Assembly (NCBI GenBank): GCA_020081605.1
Contig: JAHREC010000023.1
Coordinates: 202,765-266,764, forward strand
Direction: 5' to 3'
DNA from: Albifimbria verrucaria
Lineage: Eukaryota > Ascomycota > Sordariomycetes > Hypocreales > Stachybotryaceae
Length of the DNA stretch: 64,000 nt
Shown here: positions 12,009 through 25,294 of the stretch, piece after piece
How positions within the stretch are numbered: position 1 is the stretch's first letter
Layout: each line of letters begins with the position of its first letter
Made by a program: the position numbers and the translations under genes
Notes under the pieces: model-generated
What the model was told of the DNA's origin: nothing
The model's database searches: none
Seen by the model: only the letters and a program-made list of their open reading frames with translations

Positions 12009-12272
12009 ATCTCCTTGAGCGCTTTAAGGAGCCGGAAATGTAGCGACGCCACAACATGTTAGTAATCGTATCAATACGAAAAGTAACACCTAGACGATCT
12101 TCAATAAGCTCAATAGACTGCTATTGCAATGTAGTATTAGGTAGCGACGCTAAATGTCAATACATATATCATCAGCCAATTTACTAGGCCTTCAATGTTA
12201 CCAGACTCCACCAGGTTATAATCACTTTCCTTGTCCGTAACATATTTGGCTCCTTAAAGCGCTCTAGGAGAT
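12009..12272. mobile_element. MITE-like element, 264 bp
   Basis: The left end at 12009-12041 and the right end at 12240-12272 are inverted repeats sharing the core gagcgctttaaggagcc with a few mismatches around it. There is no coding capacity. An internal stretch around 12172-12225 (agccaatttactag ... ccaggttataatcac) resembles the internal part of the second element at 13355-13585. Small size, terminal inverted repeats and lack of an ORF fit a non-autonomous DNA transposon. No clear target-site duplication was identified. Confidence 0.65.
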
Positions 12273-12482
12273 GGGACGAATAGCATTCCGATTAACGGAA
12301 TCGTATGGGTTTGCTTAGTCATTGTAGATCAACGTTCTCTTATTGACAAGTGATCCAGTACAGTGCAGTTGATGTCACCTACTCAGTCGGATCAGATCCA
12401 TGCCGTGTACAAGCGCTGTTACTTCACCTAAAAACAGTTTCGCAACACAAAATTACAAGCTGTGATCCATCCTTATCCTTTC

Positions 12483-13047
<565 letters not shown>

Positions 13048-13354
13048 TGCTGTAAAGGTGCTCGGTTAGTTCGAGATACCCAAGTTTTCAATCTTTTGGG
13101 TTTAAGAGATAGGGTAGGAGTCATACAGGAGGCACGATGCAAAGATAGAAGTTCCCGATATTTATTGTGAAGGAACTGGCGCGCCCTGGGTGGAATTTCA
13201 CATACACTAACCATAATGAGATTTTTTAACCTCTATGGCTTCATCATGAGACTAGCAATAATCACAGTTATTAACATCAAATTCGCCTGATAATATTTCG
13301 TCCACATGAACTCATGCGCCAAGCCTAGCAGGATACATGCCCATGCTCATTGAT

Positions 13355-13585
13355 CTCATAGAATGTGCGAAGGCTCCAACGCTGTACCAGTCCCCATAAC
13401 GTCTTAGTCAACATCTTAGTGTGTACATAAAGTAACTTAGTATTGCTCTATCTATGCTGGATATGCTATGTAGACATTCGTAAAATCACTAAATGCTGGG
13501 ACTTCTATCACCAGCCAATTTACTAGCTTTCTTACGTCACTAGGTTCTCCCCGGTTGTAATTGGAGCCTTCGCACATTCAATGAG
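13355..13585. mobile_element. MITE-like element, 231 bp
   Basis: The left end at 13355-13379 and the right end at 13561-13585 are inverted repeats matching at 24 of 25 positions (core gaatgtgcgaaggctccaa). There is no ORF. The interior shares agccaatttactag and a downstream ggttgtaatt-like stretch with the element at 12009-12272, in the same orientation, so the two are probably diverged relatives. It sits upstream of the histone H3 variant. Confidence 0.75.
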
Positions 13586-13814
13586 ATATGTATGAACCAT
13601 AAGTGTAAATATTGGTAGCCTTGGGTTGGAGCCATGTGGCTAGGCCTGCAATGCAAAAACAAATCGCCGCTCGATCTTGTTAGACATATAACGGATTAAT
13701 GTCTAATGTATTTCTATTCTAAATGATTTCGTATTGGTTTAGGGTAGGTGCAGCGAGATAGCCGTCACGTGATTTCGCACATGACAATGATAAATCTGCA
13801 TGTCATAGAGCCCA

Positions 13815-14930
13815 CTACGTCAAGGTCTCTGCCGTTTCGGGACCATTAACACAATTTTTAGAGCCACATAGACAACGCTGTCCTGGGGACCGCCAGTATT
13901 CGTCCCCATACGACACCAAAATCCAGCTCCCTTTCTCGATGCGTCGGATCGCCTTGAGCATGACACGCCAACGCCCAGAAATCAGAATAGAGTCAAATAC
14001 ACAATTTGGCTCGCAAGAATGATTCACTTTACGAACCCAGTTTCCCGATTTAAGTGGATGAATGAGACACCAAGAAACGTATTTCTTGTTTGCCGACAAA
14101 TCATTCCGTGCCAGTTCCGCGGCCCACCCGTCAGAGAATTGATTGAGGGGCGCAATCTCGCCAACAAGCTCACCCAGCAGCTCTCCCTTCTCATAGGTTA
14201 TAGTTGCTCGCACACCCTCCCCATTCCATCCCCAGTGTTACATATCTGGGGCTTGGCCGTGCTAACTTTTGTGCTGATACATGAACATCCCGGTCCTTTG
14301 CAGTATTCACAGGATCTCTGACCAGGAAATATGCCGGTCGGATCTTCACCCACGATGAACCCTGGGGCCCTTGCCAATTGGTATATTTGGCTTTAGTGAA
14401 TTTGTTCGTCTTAACCTCAGTGAAAACTTCGTTGTCCGGGTCTCGGTTCCATATCTGGTTTACGTATGGTGACGGCGGCTTTATGTTGCATTTTCTTACC
14501 GCCCTGGATGCTTTAGACGGGTTCGAGGCATTGTTGTCTAGGACGTCTAGGTAGCGCCTCTTGATCCTCCCGGAGCGCTCGAAGTATCTCGGCTGGCCTA
14601 GAACACTTTGCCATTTCAACGGCCCTTTCTCGAACATTCCACCGTAGAACCGTATTTTGGAAGGGGTGGATATTCTCATCTTGCGAACGAGCTCGAGCAT
14701 GTCTGGATCATGTGGCTCTTGGGATGCACGTTGCCGAGATCGCCAATCATTGGCCTCGTATTTGCTAAATGTAGCTTTATTACCGCAAATCTAGTAATCG
14801 AGTTAATTATATTTGCATTGGCATGCGAGAGATGAACGTTAGAGGCTGACCAATGGAAATTGCATACCTGTATGTCCCTCGACGTGCTTAGCCAGCTGGG
14901 TCTTCCATTGACCACAGATACCACAAAGCC
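13815..14930 (-). CDS. SET-domain protein, frameshifted
   Basis: The SET core is clear: TYEKGELLGELVGEI, NHSCEPNC (the cofactor-binding N-H-S-C block), then SYGDEYW and a post-SET cysteine cluster (RCLCGSKNC) before the stop at 13815. In a second frame just upstream is a Cys-rich pre-SET-like segment (RSCEYCKGPGCSC), and in a third frame the N-terminal part (YGGMFEKGPLKW, KYTNWQGPQG). Each step needs one missing base, near 14371 and 14190, both beside short G/C runs. With those restored the protein would read through as a lysine methyltransferase-like enzyme. A possible first exon near 14870-14930 has a C-x2-C...H-x3-H pattern, joined by a GTATGC...TAG intron. Methyltransferase activity on histone H3 is typical for this domain class; the substrate here is unknown. 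Confidence 0.75.
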
Positions 14931-15029
14931 CGCCAACAAGATGGTAATTGTTATCGATATCTTGGTAATTTTGGTTTGCAACCACAGACATCCTAAGGAA
15001 AAAGAAGGATAACAAGGGGGCAAGGAGAT

Positions 15030-16800
15030 TGAATTAAGACCAGAATAATTTCAGGACATCTCTCAGACCTCCTGGAAATCCTGAACCAATATTGAAAGCA
15101 CACTACAAAACATCTCTTCACAACCGCGATCGAGCTGGATAACATCTTAAATATGAAAGGAAGACGATAATTTCATCTTGCATCGGAGAACCCATTTCAC
15201 GTTTTGAAAGTGATTTGACGTTGGGCTACTCGGCAAAGCTGTCTGATCATCCAGTAAGTGGAACACCAATACTGGAAAGGGGAAAAGGGTAGTTTAGCGT
15301 CAGTTGTGGGTGAAAGTGGGCAGCAAAGCCTTGTTCTGTCGGCGGATGATGTGAACAGCCTTGAGATCGTGGTGGTGGGGTGGAACGCCTGCAGGGCCGA
15401 TGTGATGTAACCCAGGCGATGAATATGGACACGAGCGAAGTCGTTTTGATGCATACCCGACAGCTGAAAGCCTTATCGAGATTTGACGACTTGGATTTAT
15501 CCTACTGTACTGTATCCAAACGAAATGCGTCTCTGCACCTGTCACGAAGTCAAAGTCGACTGTACTTCAAGATGTGCTGATTCTTGATGTAAATTCGAGT
15601 CGCCACAGGAGCCTACATCAGCATCCCTTCGAGGGCAAGCGTTGGTCTCATGAAAAATGCATGCAGGCACCGGAATAGAAGCACGCATGCATGGCTTGCG
15701 TTTACCTATCCGTAACATCCGTGGACAATCAAGCAACGTGATCGTTTGCGGCTAACCGGAAAAAATTCATCTCCGAGTTTTTTCTGCTCGTCTATCCTGC
15801 GACCTGGTCTGTTGGTTGTGAGCACTCGAATGGTCGTGTTGGTTGGCATGATATTCACTTTACTCGCAAAGACCCACCTTGTGCAGGCCCATTCAAAGGC
15901 CTAAATGACGCTATATCCGCGGATGCAGGATGTACGAGCTAACATCTTGGAAATATCTCCAAGAAGTGGCGAGGCACTATCACAAGCGCCGGAAGCCATC
16001 CGCTGAACAGGGCACAAACGTGCGACGGTGCCCATGGTGGGTCGGTTTCTATACATCGCCGCCCGTTGCATAGTGCATTAGTTCCGGTCTAGTCCAATAC
16101 AGAACAGGAAAGTGTAGCGGCACTGTCATACATCATCTCGAATAAGGCACAAGCATATGTGGGGATGATCCACCGCAAGGGCAGTAGTTCACTTTCCCCC
16201 TTCCCCATGTCAGTGCTTTGCATATTTCTCAAATCATGTGATTTCCACAACATTGACAGGGGACGGAGACGGATATGAACAATGGGAAAGGAGAATGAGA
16301 GACAGAAGGGGCACAGGAGGTGGGGTGGGGAAAGACACGAAGCGGTAAGGGAGCAAGGTGGCATGCAGAATCGGCCCAACAGCATCGCCGTTGCACCCCT
16401 CTGTGTAAGAGCTAACTCATCTTACAGCCAATTACGTCAAAGGGTCCGATGGAAGGTTGATGATCTCGGCCTTCTCCTTCGTATCTAGGCCCGCTCACAG
16501 GATACATAGTCCATATCATATTCCGCAGCACGCTCCGCTTCAGGACGATACCCGGTCTGGAGCTGCTGTATCCTCGCGGAGCTCGAAAAAGGTAGGTCAG
16601 GTCCTGGAGATCGGCGCGCGGCTTACCCCGGCGCGGACCGTTAGTGTTCATTTCACATCAGTCGGGGAAGACCTGCCTTGCAGTAAAAAGTACTAGTCGA
16701 TGCATAAGGTTTAGTTCCATGTTGTAAGAGGAGAGCCTTGATTCGTCTGCGAGGTGGGCTAAGATGTTAGATTCGCTATCGTGAGTGGGAAGAGGTCAGG
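15030..16800. other. No gene recognised
   Basis: Overlapping short frames of low information. Nothing with a domain, clear splice structure or repeat was found. Confidence 0.45.
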
Positions 16801-16959
16801 AAAAGTGGTGGGCAGGTGAAGGCAAAATTTCGGGGAGAGATGAGATATAACAGGTTTAATAACCAGACACTACCTGGTCCCTGGAGAAAACCATGGAAGG
16901 CAGGACCCGTGCACTGCTTTTACTGCCCTTTATCGAGCTTGCAAAGACTATCTGTCGCA

Positions 16960-18250
16960 ATGTCAAATATTTACGCTTCGCACTGCGATCAGAGACAAGT
17001 ACAACAATGGGGCGGCCATTATAATACAGACTTCGATCTATATCCATACCTTCCCGCTGCCCATTCCTCTGCACCACTTTGGCCCCAGCTCCCCTTCTCC
17101 AATGACTTGGATGGCTATCGTAATGCTATACCAAGCACTTACCATGGTTCAGTCACACATTATCAAGCGCCAAGCGCTCCGTCATACCCAGTCTGCGACT
17201 ACACAGACGCAGTCTCTTGTTATGTATTGCCGATCGTGGAACCCAAGATGGAATATGGATATCCTGATGAATCAATCTCGTATCATGTTCCGGAGCCTTA
17301 CTACCCGCGCGGTGGTGGCACAGGCTTGGTTCCATATAATGCTGTCTACGACTCAGAACCAGCTGCCAACTTAGCACACGCCTCAATTGAAACACCCTAC
17401 TTTTATCAAGAACCAAAGTTTATGGAAAAACAGGCTGGGTTTGAAGCGAGCACGAATGAAAATCATCAGGAGGAGACAGATTCATCACATCGGCATTGCG
17501 AAAGTTGTACGTGTCAGAGCCACCCAGAAATGTGCTCTCCACAAAGCAACATCATCGCGAGCCCTTCACAGAAGCTCGATCATTTAAGCCCTGCAAGAAA
17601 CGCGTCTAGCCTGAGCTCGACACAAATGATACCCTACTCCAATCCTCTGCAGGGTACGTCAGACTCATGTCCTTCGCAAAGCTCCAATAGCCTAAGCCTT
17701 CCACAGACTATTCTTACCTCGAGACTTCCACAACACACAGCCAACCTGGACCCTTTGTTGGTCACGCGGTGCATCGAAACTTTACAGAGCACACTCCACC
17801 CGGGAACCTTCAGCCTCAGAATGTTATGGAACACGTTCCGTTTGATCATTCCGAAAGGGTTGATTGTTTGCAAGGACCAGAAAATATATGGTGGTTGGAA
17901 ATTCGGAATTGATCCAATGCTAGGAAAGAGGCTGCTGTCACTCCCCGCCGGCGACGTCTCCATATTCTACTGCAGTTTTGCCGAGATGCATCGGGTAATT
18001 GCGAGATGTATTTACGGTATGCTATGGAAGGGGATGTCTTTTCGAGATTTTGCAGGACACAGCACGGCAGCAATAACATATTGCCTGGGAATCGAGGGCC
18101 AACGAAGAGTACTTGTAAGAAGGAGAGAAAAGAAAAGAAAAAGAAGGGAAAAAAAAAGGATAAAGAAAACGACAAAGAAAATAATACTGGTAGCCATCAG
18201 GAGATGCTTATATCTCTCCTGTGCCTCGGGCAAGATTGACGCCCAGTGAC
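16960..18250 (+). CDS. Unknown Tyr/Pro/Ser-rich protein
   Basis: Long open frame; I place the start at the ATG at 16960 (MSNIYASHCDQRQVQQW), because the 48 codons before it look non-coding. The N-terminal half is rich in Tyr, Pro and Ser (DFDLYPYLPAAHSS; YPDESISYHVPEPYYPRG), with a short Cys/His patch (HRHCESCTCQSHPEMC) and Ser/Gln-rich linkers. The C-terminal part (LIVCKDQKIYGGWKFGIDP; IFYCSFAEMHRVIARCIYG) looks globular. The last 40 codons, a Lys/Arg run, are probably read-through of an intron whose donor is GTAAGA at 18114, so the true 3' exon lies near 18200-18330. No family recognised. The composition would fit a transcriptional regulator but that is only a guess. Confidence 0.55.
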
Positions 18251-18339
18251 GTGATCTTCTCGAGATAGCCCAACACGATGAATTATCATTCCTCGCAGCA
18301 ACTCCTGGATTATTGGATACCCTGGTGCAGTGTTAAACA

Positions 18340-20050
18340 CCTCTGATAAAGTCGAGGTCGCGAGCAATGGAGACAAATGGAAAGCCACAGGAGTCGGCGT
18401 GGCGCAAATCAGATCTATCCAAGCATCCCACCCGTAAGTCCACACATGCATTTAACATGATCTACACACCTGACTTCTCCACCTTGCAAATGCTCCTTTG
18501 TTCATTGCCATGGTCGAATTACCTTTGAAAACACATTTCCCCTCGCACGCTAAGGCTTGCCTCGATTCGGCGAACGCCGTCTTGCAGAGAAATTGACTGG
18601 ATCGCTGCTCGGATTGTTTTCCATCTGGATGATCATGTCGCATCATTCGGTCTTTTTCATTATCCAGCCTGGCAGGTAGCCTTAGAGTGGAGAAGGCTGG
18701 AAAGGCGCCCCCTTCGCCAATGAATGCGACCAAGTGTCATGTGTGGCTTGGCGCCGAGAATGATGCTTTAAACGACTGCCTGTCTCCATGCCGGACGGAA
18801 TGCCTGGAGGCTCTTAGGCACATTCAGTGCCTCGCTTATAAAAAAAAAAACCCCACCCCCAATTTCGATCCGTCTTTACGGGGTGTCGCTTCCGGCGAAT
18901 TTCCATTCCACATCTTAAAGGTGAAGAGTAAGCTCGTCAAAGACAAGCTCTGTGCTGTCGTGTTCTTTTGTCTTAGCATTTAACTATGGTGATGGCAGTC
19001 TGAAACTATAGGTATTTCTGATCTGGGAAATCTGATGTAAGTAGAATAATTAATGACCATGACTTTTCGTCACTTGTTCAAGCGTTTGTTAGATTCTATA
19101 ATTCTCACGAAGCGTCCACGGGGTATGGAGGGCAGCGAAGTAAGGACTTGAATAACTAGCAGCTTGCCTGAAATTACCGTCTCCAGTCACTAACTTTAGT
19201 GGGATGCCAAGCACACGACAAGATGCACATTGAATTAATGTAGCCCCTCTCCTCCCTCTCCTCTCCACCACTAAAAAAAAAGGTTCTCAATCTTAATGCG
19301 CAATGTGAGTCAACCTTGTCCTTGCTGTACTTCGGCGCTAAGGATAGTAAACGATCTCGAATGCCCATGATTCTTGCTCCTTGCTCCTTGCTTCTTTCTT
19401 CTTTCTTCTTCCATCTTCCGCGAAACGGGTATTTAACAAAAGAGCCCCACACTGGATAGCCACATTGTACAGTGCTATAGCAAGGTGGGCAGTTAAGCGA
19501 GACACCTGAGCTAATGCAGGGCTTACGGCGTGTGCACGGCCTGTGGGGAAGTGTAAATCGTGGCAATCAGGGCGAAGATGTCCACTTCAATCAGCTTGGG
19601 TGGGGTGTTTCCTGGCCCGCCCCGTTGCCCGTGACATATCTGGATATAACACATCTTTAGCAGCTGAAGAAAGAAGCAAGGAATTTCCTTGAAGGGCTTC
19701 GACTCATTTCGACTCGACAAATGGAGGTATATCCGACCGTTATCCCCACGACAATAGCCCGAAAGCGGTAAGATTTATGCGCAGCTGATGGGTCGCGCCA
19801 GATAATTTCTCGTAACGATACCAGCACCCACTCACATCAAGAAGAGAGCCACATGTGCACACTCGGTAGTGGGTATCGGCACAATACGATACGCACAATT
19901 GATGCGTCTAAAATCTCAGACTAGACTAACCGTGCCTCTAGTTGGCACAGGACAGGGAAAGGTGCTGCAGGAGTGATTCATCTCTGCACTATAAGCCCGA
20001 TGTGTGCCGTAGGGGCCATTCCATCTTCACAACGGCTGCTCATTTATGTC
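18340..20050. other. No gene recognised
   Basis: Contains a short A10/C5 tract near 18841-18857 and polypyrimidine stretches near 19245-19410. No convincing coding or RNA gene. Confidence 0.45.
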
Positions 20051-20057
20051 AAATGTC

Positions 20058-21585
20058 TCATTCTTCCACACATGACACGCGGCCGAGGAGAGCAGGCATA
20101 TAGCCCAGATAAGATGCTGACGTCACATGTTCAGACACCTCTGCGTCGCTCAGACGATTTGTTAAAAGCACTTCCAAGATCTTCTGAACATGGTCTGGCG
20201 AGTTGAGCCATTGATCCCGAGGTGTTAACTCAAGAATGATATTAAATACATAGAGAATCTGGTAGATTCTAGGATAGATTCTCAATACCTCTTCCTGAGG
20301 TTTTCCTTTGACTTCCTTCCACTTCCCAAGTATCGAGGCAAGTATGTAAGGGGTGTAGAAATGCCCGAAGCAAGAAGGAGAAATGCCACAGCTGGATGAC
20401 CATGCCGAGGCGATAGAATTCCACTAAGAAAGCACTCAAATGTTGACTTCCCACCTGAGAAACTCATGATACTAGTGTTCCCCGGTGATATTCTGAAGGT
20501 CGTGGCACGAGACCTGAGCCCTAATTCTCTAGCGAAAGCCAAAGCTGCTCTATCTCGCTCACTCCATGCAAGTTCGCGGTCGAGTATGAAGTTTAACGTC
20601 ATTTCAGTCAGCATGGGAAACCGTCCAAAGATCTGAGCGCCGGCTCGTACCAACGCTAATGCTATGCCGAATTGTCCGTTGATGCAAGCCTGGGCTAATG
20701 GTCGTCTGACGAGGCCACACGCCACCGTCAAGGAGCGCTTCGCGTCTACGTCGAAGCCTGAATCGATAAGATCAGAGACGATTGACTTACATCCGGAGCT
20801 AGCGTTAACAGCATAAGTGAGGGCACAAGACGTTTCCACCTGATCACGATTCATATGGCAAATAATGTCGAATGCATTTGCTGCTGCTGCCAGATTAATA
20901 CCACTGTCTGGCCAACAAGTTCGGCCGAGGTCTTCGATGAGTGATCGGTGGTTCTTTAAAGGCTGAATCATGTAGGATTCGAAACCTTCAAGCTGTTCCA
21001 AGTCTGGCTCGTCTAGGGCTAACAGATCTTTTCGAAAACCCTCAGCGCTTTGCATATATGTCGAATGCTGGCAAGAGAGGCCTGGAACAAACAGGTTGCG
21101 ATTGCGGGTTCTTTGGCCCATAGCGCACCGAAAAGGGCGCTATGCTTTGCCAAGTATCTCTTCGTCGAATGCTCGAAAGGAATTTCGATCGTGGACTGGG
21201 CGTAGAGATTGATGCCTTTGGCCAGGAGATGTTTTACAACAGTGGCGTGTCCCATCACAGCGGCTGCATAAAGTAGCGTTGCCCGAAATTTCAGGTGTCC
21301 CATTCGAGTGAGCTTCTTGAATTGGGCGTTAAACTCCTGTTCGAGGTTCGCATCTGCTCTCTCTGCGTTGTCTATCACCGCAATGATACTTTCTTCGTCT
21401 GTGTATCTTTCAATGGCGATTATAATGGATGACGTGTTACAACACTTGACATTTCGTTTGTAAAGAAAGGTATTAAGCAAGGAGTGCAGCGTCTTGCAGG
21501 TGAGAATCAGTTTGTTGAGAGAGGCATCATTGCAGAATTGTGCAATCATAAGCTGGATCTCGGGAGGCAGTTTGCGTTGTAGCAT
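20058..21585 (-). CDS. F-box/ankyrin-repeat protein, frameshifted
   Basis: The start at 21585 gives an F-box-like N terminus (KLPPEIQLMIAQFC, KLILTCKTLHSLLN), followed by ankyrin-type helices (ATLLYAAAVMGHATVVKHLLAKG). The frame shifts at a four-base A run on the plus strand (about 21035-21038), continuing as KDLLALDEPDLEQLEGFE, CALTYAVNASSGCKSIVSDL and RPLAQACINGQFGIALALVRAG, which are further ankyrin repeats. It shifts again near 20365 into LASILGKWKEVKGKPQEEVL and ends at 20058. Both shifts fit one missing base. F-box/ankyrin proteins act as substrate adaptors of SCF ubiquitin ligases, with the repeats expected to hold the target. With restored frames the protein would be about 500 residues. 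Confidence 0.7.
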
Positions 21586-21599
21586 AGCTAACCATAATA

Positions 21600-23700
21600 T
21601 CGTCGAAATGGTTTACGGTATGTGTACGTGCAACATACAGGAGAAAGTTAACTGTGCCTCTTCTTATACATATATGCTCCGTAACTTTGGGATCCTTGTG
21701 TATGGCTCGAGACGCTTACCTTTTGCCCCCTACTGAATCGGACCTGGCTTATTTTCGCCTACTTCCCATAAGCCCTCGTTACGCTGCCAGTGTGTTATTC
21801 ACTTAATTTCTACTGTAATTTCCTTTCATGCAAACTTGTGCCTATGGTTCAGTTGCGCTGTAAATCTAGAGTCTTTTGCTGCATTATCGTATGCCCTGCT
21901 GCTCCCCGCAGGTTACGTTCAGTCTCTTCTTGTTATATGAAAAAATCTGGGTGTTTGGCACATGGAAAGTTCAACTTTTGGGATTTTGTTAATCTGACAC
22001 TTTTTGGGGGTAGTTCTATTTGAGATAAGAAACTGCGTGTATCTGTATATGAATCTGCATTTCTCCTTTGTTTGGCTGAACTATCATGGAGTTTCTTTAA
22101 CCACGAGACATCTTCATACTTGGAAATCAACAGAGCATCGACGATATTTGGATCTCACTGAAAATGCGTGAGTATATGACCATTTCCCTCTGTGGTTATA
22201 CCTTTCAGATGTATTACGATGGAAGGGATGAACGTTGCATGAAGATCGCCAACTCGATGGGGAGCCTGCCGCTGAGGGTGACCGTGAAGCTCTGTTCTGG
22301 GCGAACATATTGTTTTCAGGTATATTGACCCTATTCGCATTATTTCAACACAGATAATTAACCCAGCCGTATCCTAGAGTGGGCCGGAGTCGACTGATGT
22401 GGTAGATATTGGGCGCGATAACGATAAAACTAAAGGATACATGGCCCTTCACAGTATATACTACTGAGTATGTATGTTGATCATGGTTGTTCACTAGTTG
22501 TTAGGCCAGGATCTCGCGGGTCGCCCTGAAGCTAATAAAAACTCGGCCACCTTTCCCTGGTATGGATGAGAGTGCCTTGAAGGCATCATTGCACAGTATC
22601 AATACCTTGATATTTCTTATTCCGTGGGGAAATGGGAATCCCTTATGAAAGTCTTTCTTGTAATGTACAACACACGTTTGAAGCGCTCATCCATCTCGTA
22701 ATGTAGCATCATCACTCAAGAGGCACCATGTTCCGCCTTTGGATGATGTGAGTTTGCGAGGGGTTCTATACAGTGCTTGTTTCTCGTATCTAGACCAAAA
22801 TTCATCGAAAAGCTTCACCCTTCCATTATGCGCTACACCCACCCTCGCAAAAGTGAAAACTGTAAGATGTACCCTGCGTGTAGAGTCCTTAGCCATATCA
22901 AGCTAGTTTATTCATGTTCATTCAGTTCATCCAGTTCATCCATCTAACCCCGGCTGGGGTCTCTGCGTACAGCCTAGCTCCAATTTACTTAGCGTTTATT
23001 TACCGTCTCTTGTGCGGATATCACCATTTCTGTTATATGTAGTAGTGCAGAAAAGGTCCGGTATCGTGGTAAAGTGCTGGCTACGGAAGATTTAGACACC
23101 CTTCAGCAATTTTTGCAGCACATAGAGTTGAATTTACCGGGGTTTCATCGAAACCTGTCAGTTTAAGAGTATAGTATAAGTGCCATTCCTTCTCATATCC
23201 TGTCAGCAATCGAACGCCAAGCCAAGCTTTACTATACGGTAAAGGCGCATGACAGCTTCAACATAGAATGGATTGATGTATACAGCGTATCTTGCATATC
23301 ACCTTACGGACTTTGAACCTGCAAATATATGGGAGGATATACGAGCGGTCTCACCGTCTCACCCCTCCCCACTACTAACTGAAAACTCAGATGGGGGTTT
23401 TTGTTAAATGGAAGTGATGGCTTGTAGATGAACCATGACCTACTTCCCGGTTTGGAGCTAAAGCCGTTTGACTCTAGAAAAGATAAAAATCGGCCAGACA
23501 CTGCCTCAACAAGCTATCACTTTGTCGTAATGACCCATTATGCTCCATCAACCAGTTCCTTTACGTAGGGCCCATTTCAATCTGCAACATGTCAGAGGTA
23601 CAATGTGGGAAAAGCTCACCGCCCAAAATCCAACGCGTAGACGTTATGTTGAAAGATCGTGGCATATCACTAGGGGTAAGTTTGTATTGCTTGCATCTCC
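21600..23700. other. No gene recognised
   Basis: Short frames on both strands without domain signatures. The right end is the upstream region of the terpene synthase. A plus-strand frame at 23540-23690 could be an upstream exon of that gene but does not join in phase. Confidence 0.45.
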
Positions 23701-23715
23701 TCCTACACGAAGTCG

Positions 23716-24793
23716 ATGTCTTACTATCATGAACAGTTTGACATAATAGACTATGGGCTATCTTCCTCTCTCCGATCGGGTGTGTTCGAGACCAGGGCGG
23801 CTCAGGACATGCTGCTTGCACACACACGATTTAAGCAATCCCTGTCTAGAAGTGCAAGCAACTCCTCCAAAGATCAATGCAAGGCTGAGCTAGACGCCAT
23901 TGAAGTTCTATTCAGTGGAAACCTAAACGAAGACATAAGCATTGCGTTCACGGCTTGGTTGGCATTCGCCTGCGCGATGGATGATACCCTCGAGACACTG
24001 CCACCAGAGCTGGGCGAACAGGTCCTTGAGGAATGCATTGTGATTTGCAATGAATACACCAAAGACAAGTGCAAAAACGGTATGTGACATGTAGCTTTGA
24101 TAATGTATGGAATGGGACTGATACGGTAGGTTACTAGCGAGCGCAGACTGCAAGGTCGGAACGGAGGACAGGATCCAGCATCTCACTAGAACACTTCTTG
24201 CCCACTGTAAGCAGCACCTGTCGGAGTCAAGCATGGAAGCATTCCGTGAAGCGGTGTGCCTTGTTTTTCTAGCTCACATCAAGGAATGCCATTTCCTGCG
24301 ACGAGATATACCTAACGATTTCGATACCTATATGTCTGTTCGCAGGCGGACGATCTCTCTGGATCCGTTCTTTGAAATAGTCAAGTGCGAAATGTTACCG
24401 GAAGAAATGCGAAGACATACTCACTGGTCCAAGCTGCAAGACGCGATATGCCGGGCGGCTGGGCTTCAAAACGACCTTATCGGGCTGGAGAGGGATCTGG
24501 CAGATGCCGAGGAGCTGAATGCCGTGGTGATCTTGATGAGGTGCGAAGGCCAACAAACTGCCGCTTCCGAGCTGAACATGATGGCCTTGGCGGGGTGTGT
24601 CAAGAGGGTTAATGACGAATACAATAAGATGGTGGCAGTGGCCGCTGGTGTTGTTGAGGAAATTTACGAGGCCACAGAAGTAAAGGTGCGAGATCGCGTG
24701 ATGGAAGTAGCGAGGCATATTTCTCTTTTATGCAGAACGCACCTTGAGTGGTGTACTTCGGCCAAGAGGTATAAAATTAGCAGTGCAGCTTGA
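23716..24793 (+). CDS. Class I terpene synthase
   Basis: Exons 23716-24079 and 24138-24793 (intron 58 nt, GTATGT...CTAG) join in phase to give about 339 residues, normal for a compact one-domain fungal terpene cyclase. The first metal-binding motif is DDTLE, at about residue 91 (AFACAMDDTLE). The region RRRTISLDPFFEI matches the diphosphate-sensing stretch before the second motif. The second motif is NDLIGLERD, where the canonical NDxxSxxxE has Ser replaced by Gly and Glu by Asp. Such enzymes ionise farnesyl or geranylgeranyl diphosphate with Mg2+ and cyclise it. The start MSYYHEQFDIIDYG is the first in-frame ATG; an upstream exon is possible. No prenyl-product gene cluster is obvious next to it; the neighbour is a patatin gene. 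Product unknown. Confidence 0.88.
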
Positions 24794-24799
24794 GCCTCA

Positions 24800-25290
24800 A
24801 CCGACAATACCATAGGGTTTCGAATATTTGCATAATTGATGATTGTAGATCCAGTGATGGTCTCCACTGAAACAGAGGCCAACCTGCCAAAAATGGGATT
24901 TGGACCACCTGAATTCAACCCGTACTTATAAATACAGCCACATGCAAAGGAAAAAAAGAACTGGATGATTCAGCCACTACTTGTTGCCAGAAATTTTGAG
25001 AACGAGGCGTGTGTTGCAGTAAAATTTAACTTGAGCCATTTGATGCTGTTTGAGTTACGAACCTCATCATGCCAATAATAAACAATAATACCACACGGAC
25101 TAAATATGGCACTCTATGAGTGTAGCAAGCATCATGGTAATCGCAAAATCTTTGAGACCACCGGCTTAACTGTGCGAAAAGGACTCTGTATACAAGACAA
25201 CTCATATATGTACATCGGTTGTGTGCCTCTTCTAATCATCTCTTGTCGATTGTACTTCCAGTTCGAAGTTACAGACAGGTAAGTTCATAC
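24800..25290. other. Intergenic, no gene seen
   Basis: Gap between the terpene synthase and the RING-patatin gene. No domain-bearing frame was found. Confidence 0.5.
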
Positions 25291-25294
25291 GAAG

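Noticed and set aside
18114..18250. Lys/Arg-rich tail of the frame at 16816-18249
   Set aside because: It is an A/G-rich stretch following a GTAAGA donor and is better read as intron.
23540..23690. Upstream exon of the terpene synthase
   Set aside because: It does not join in phase to the next exon, and the gene is complete from 23716.
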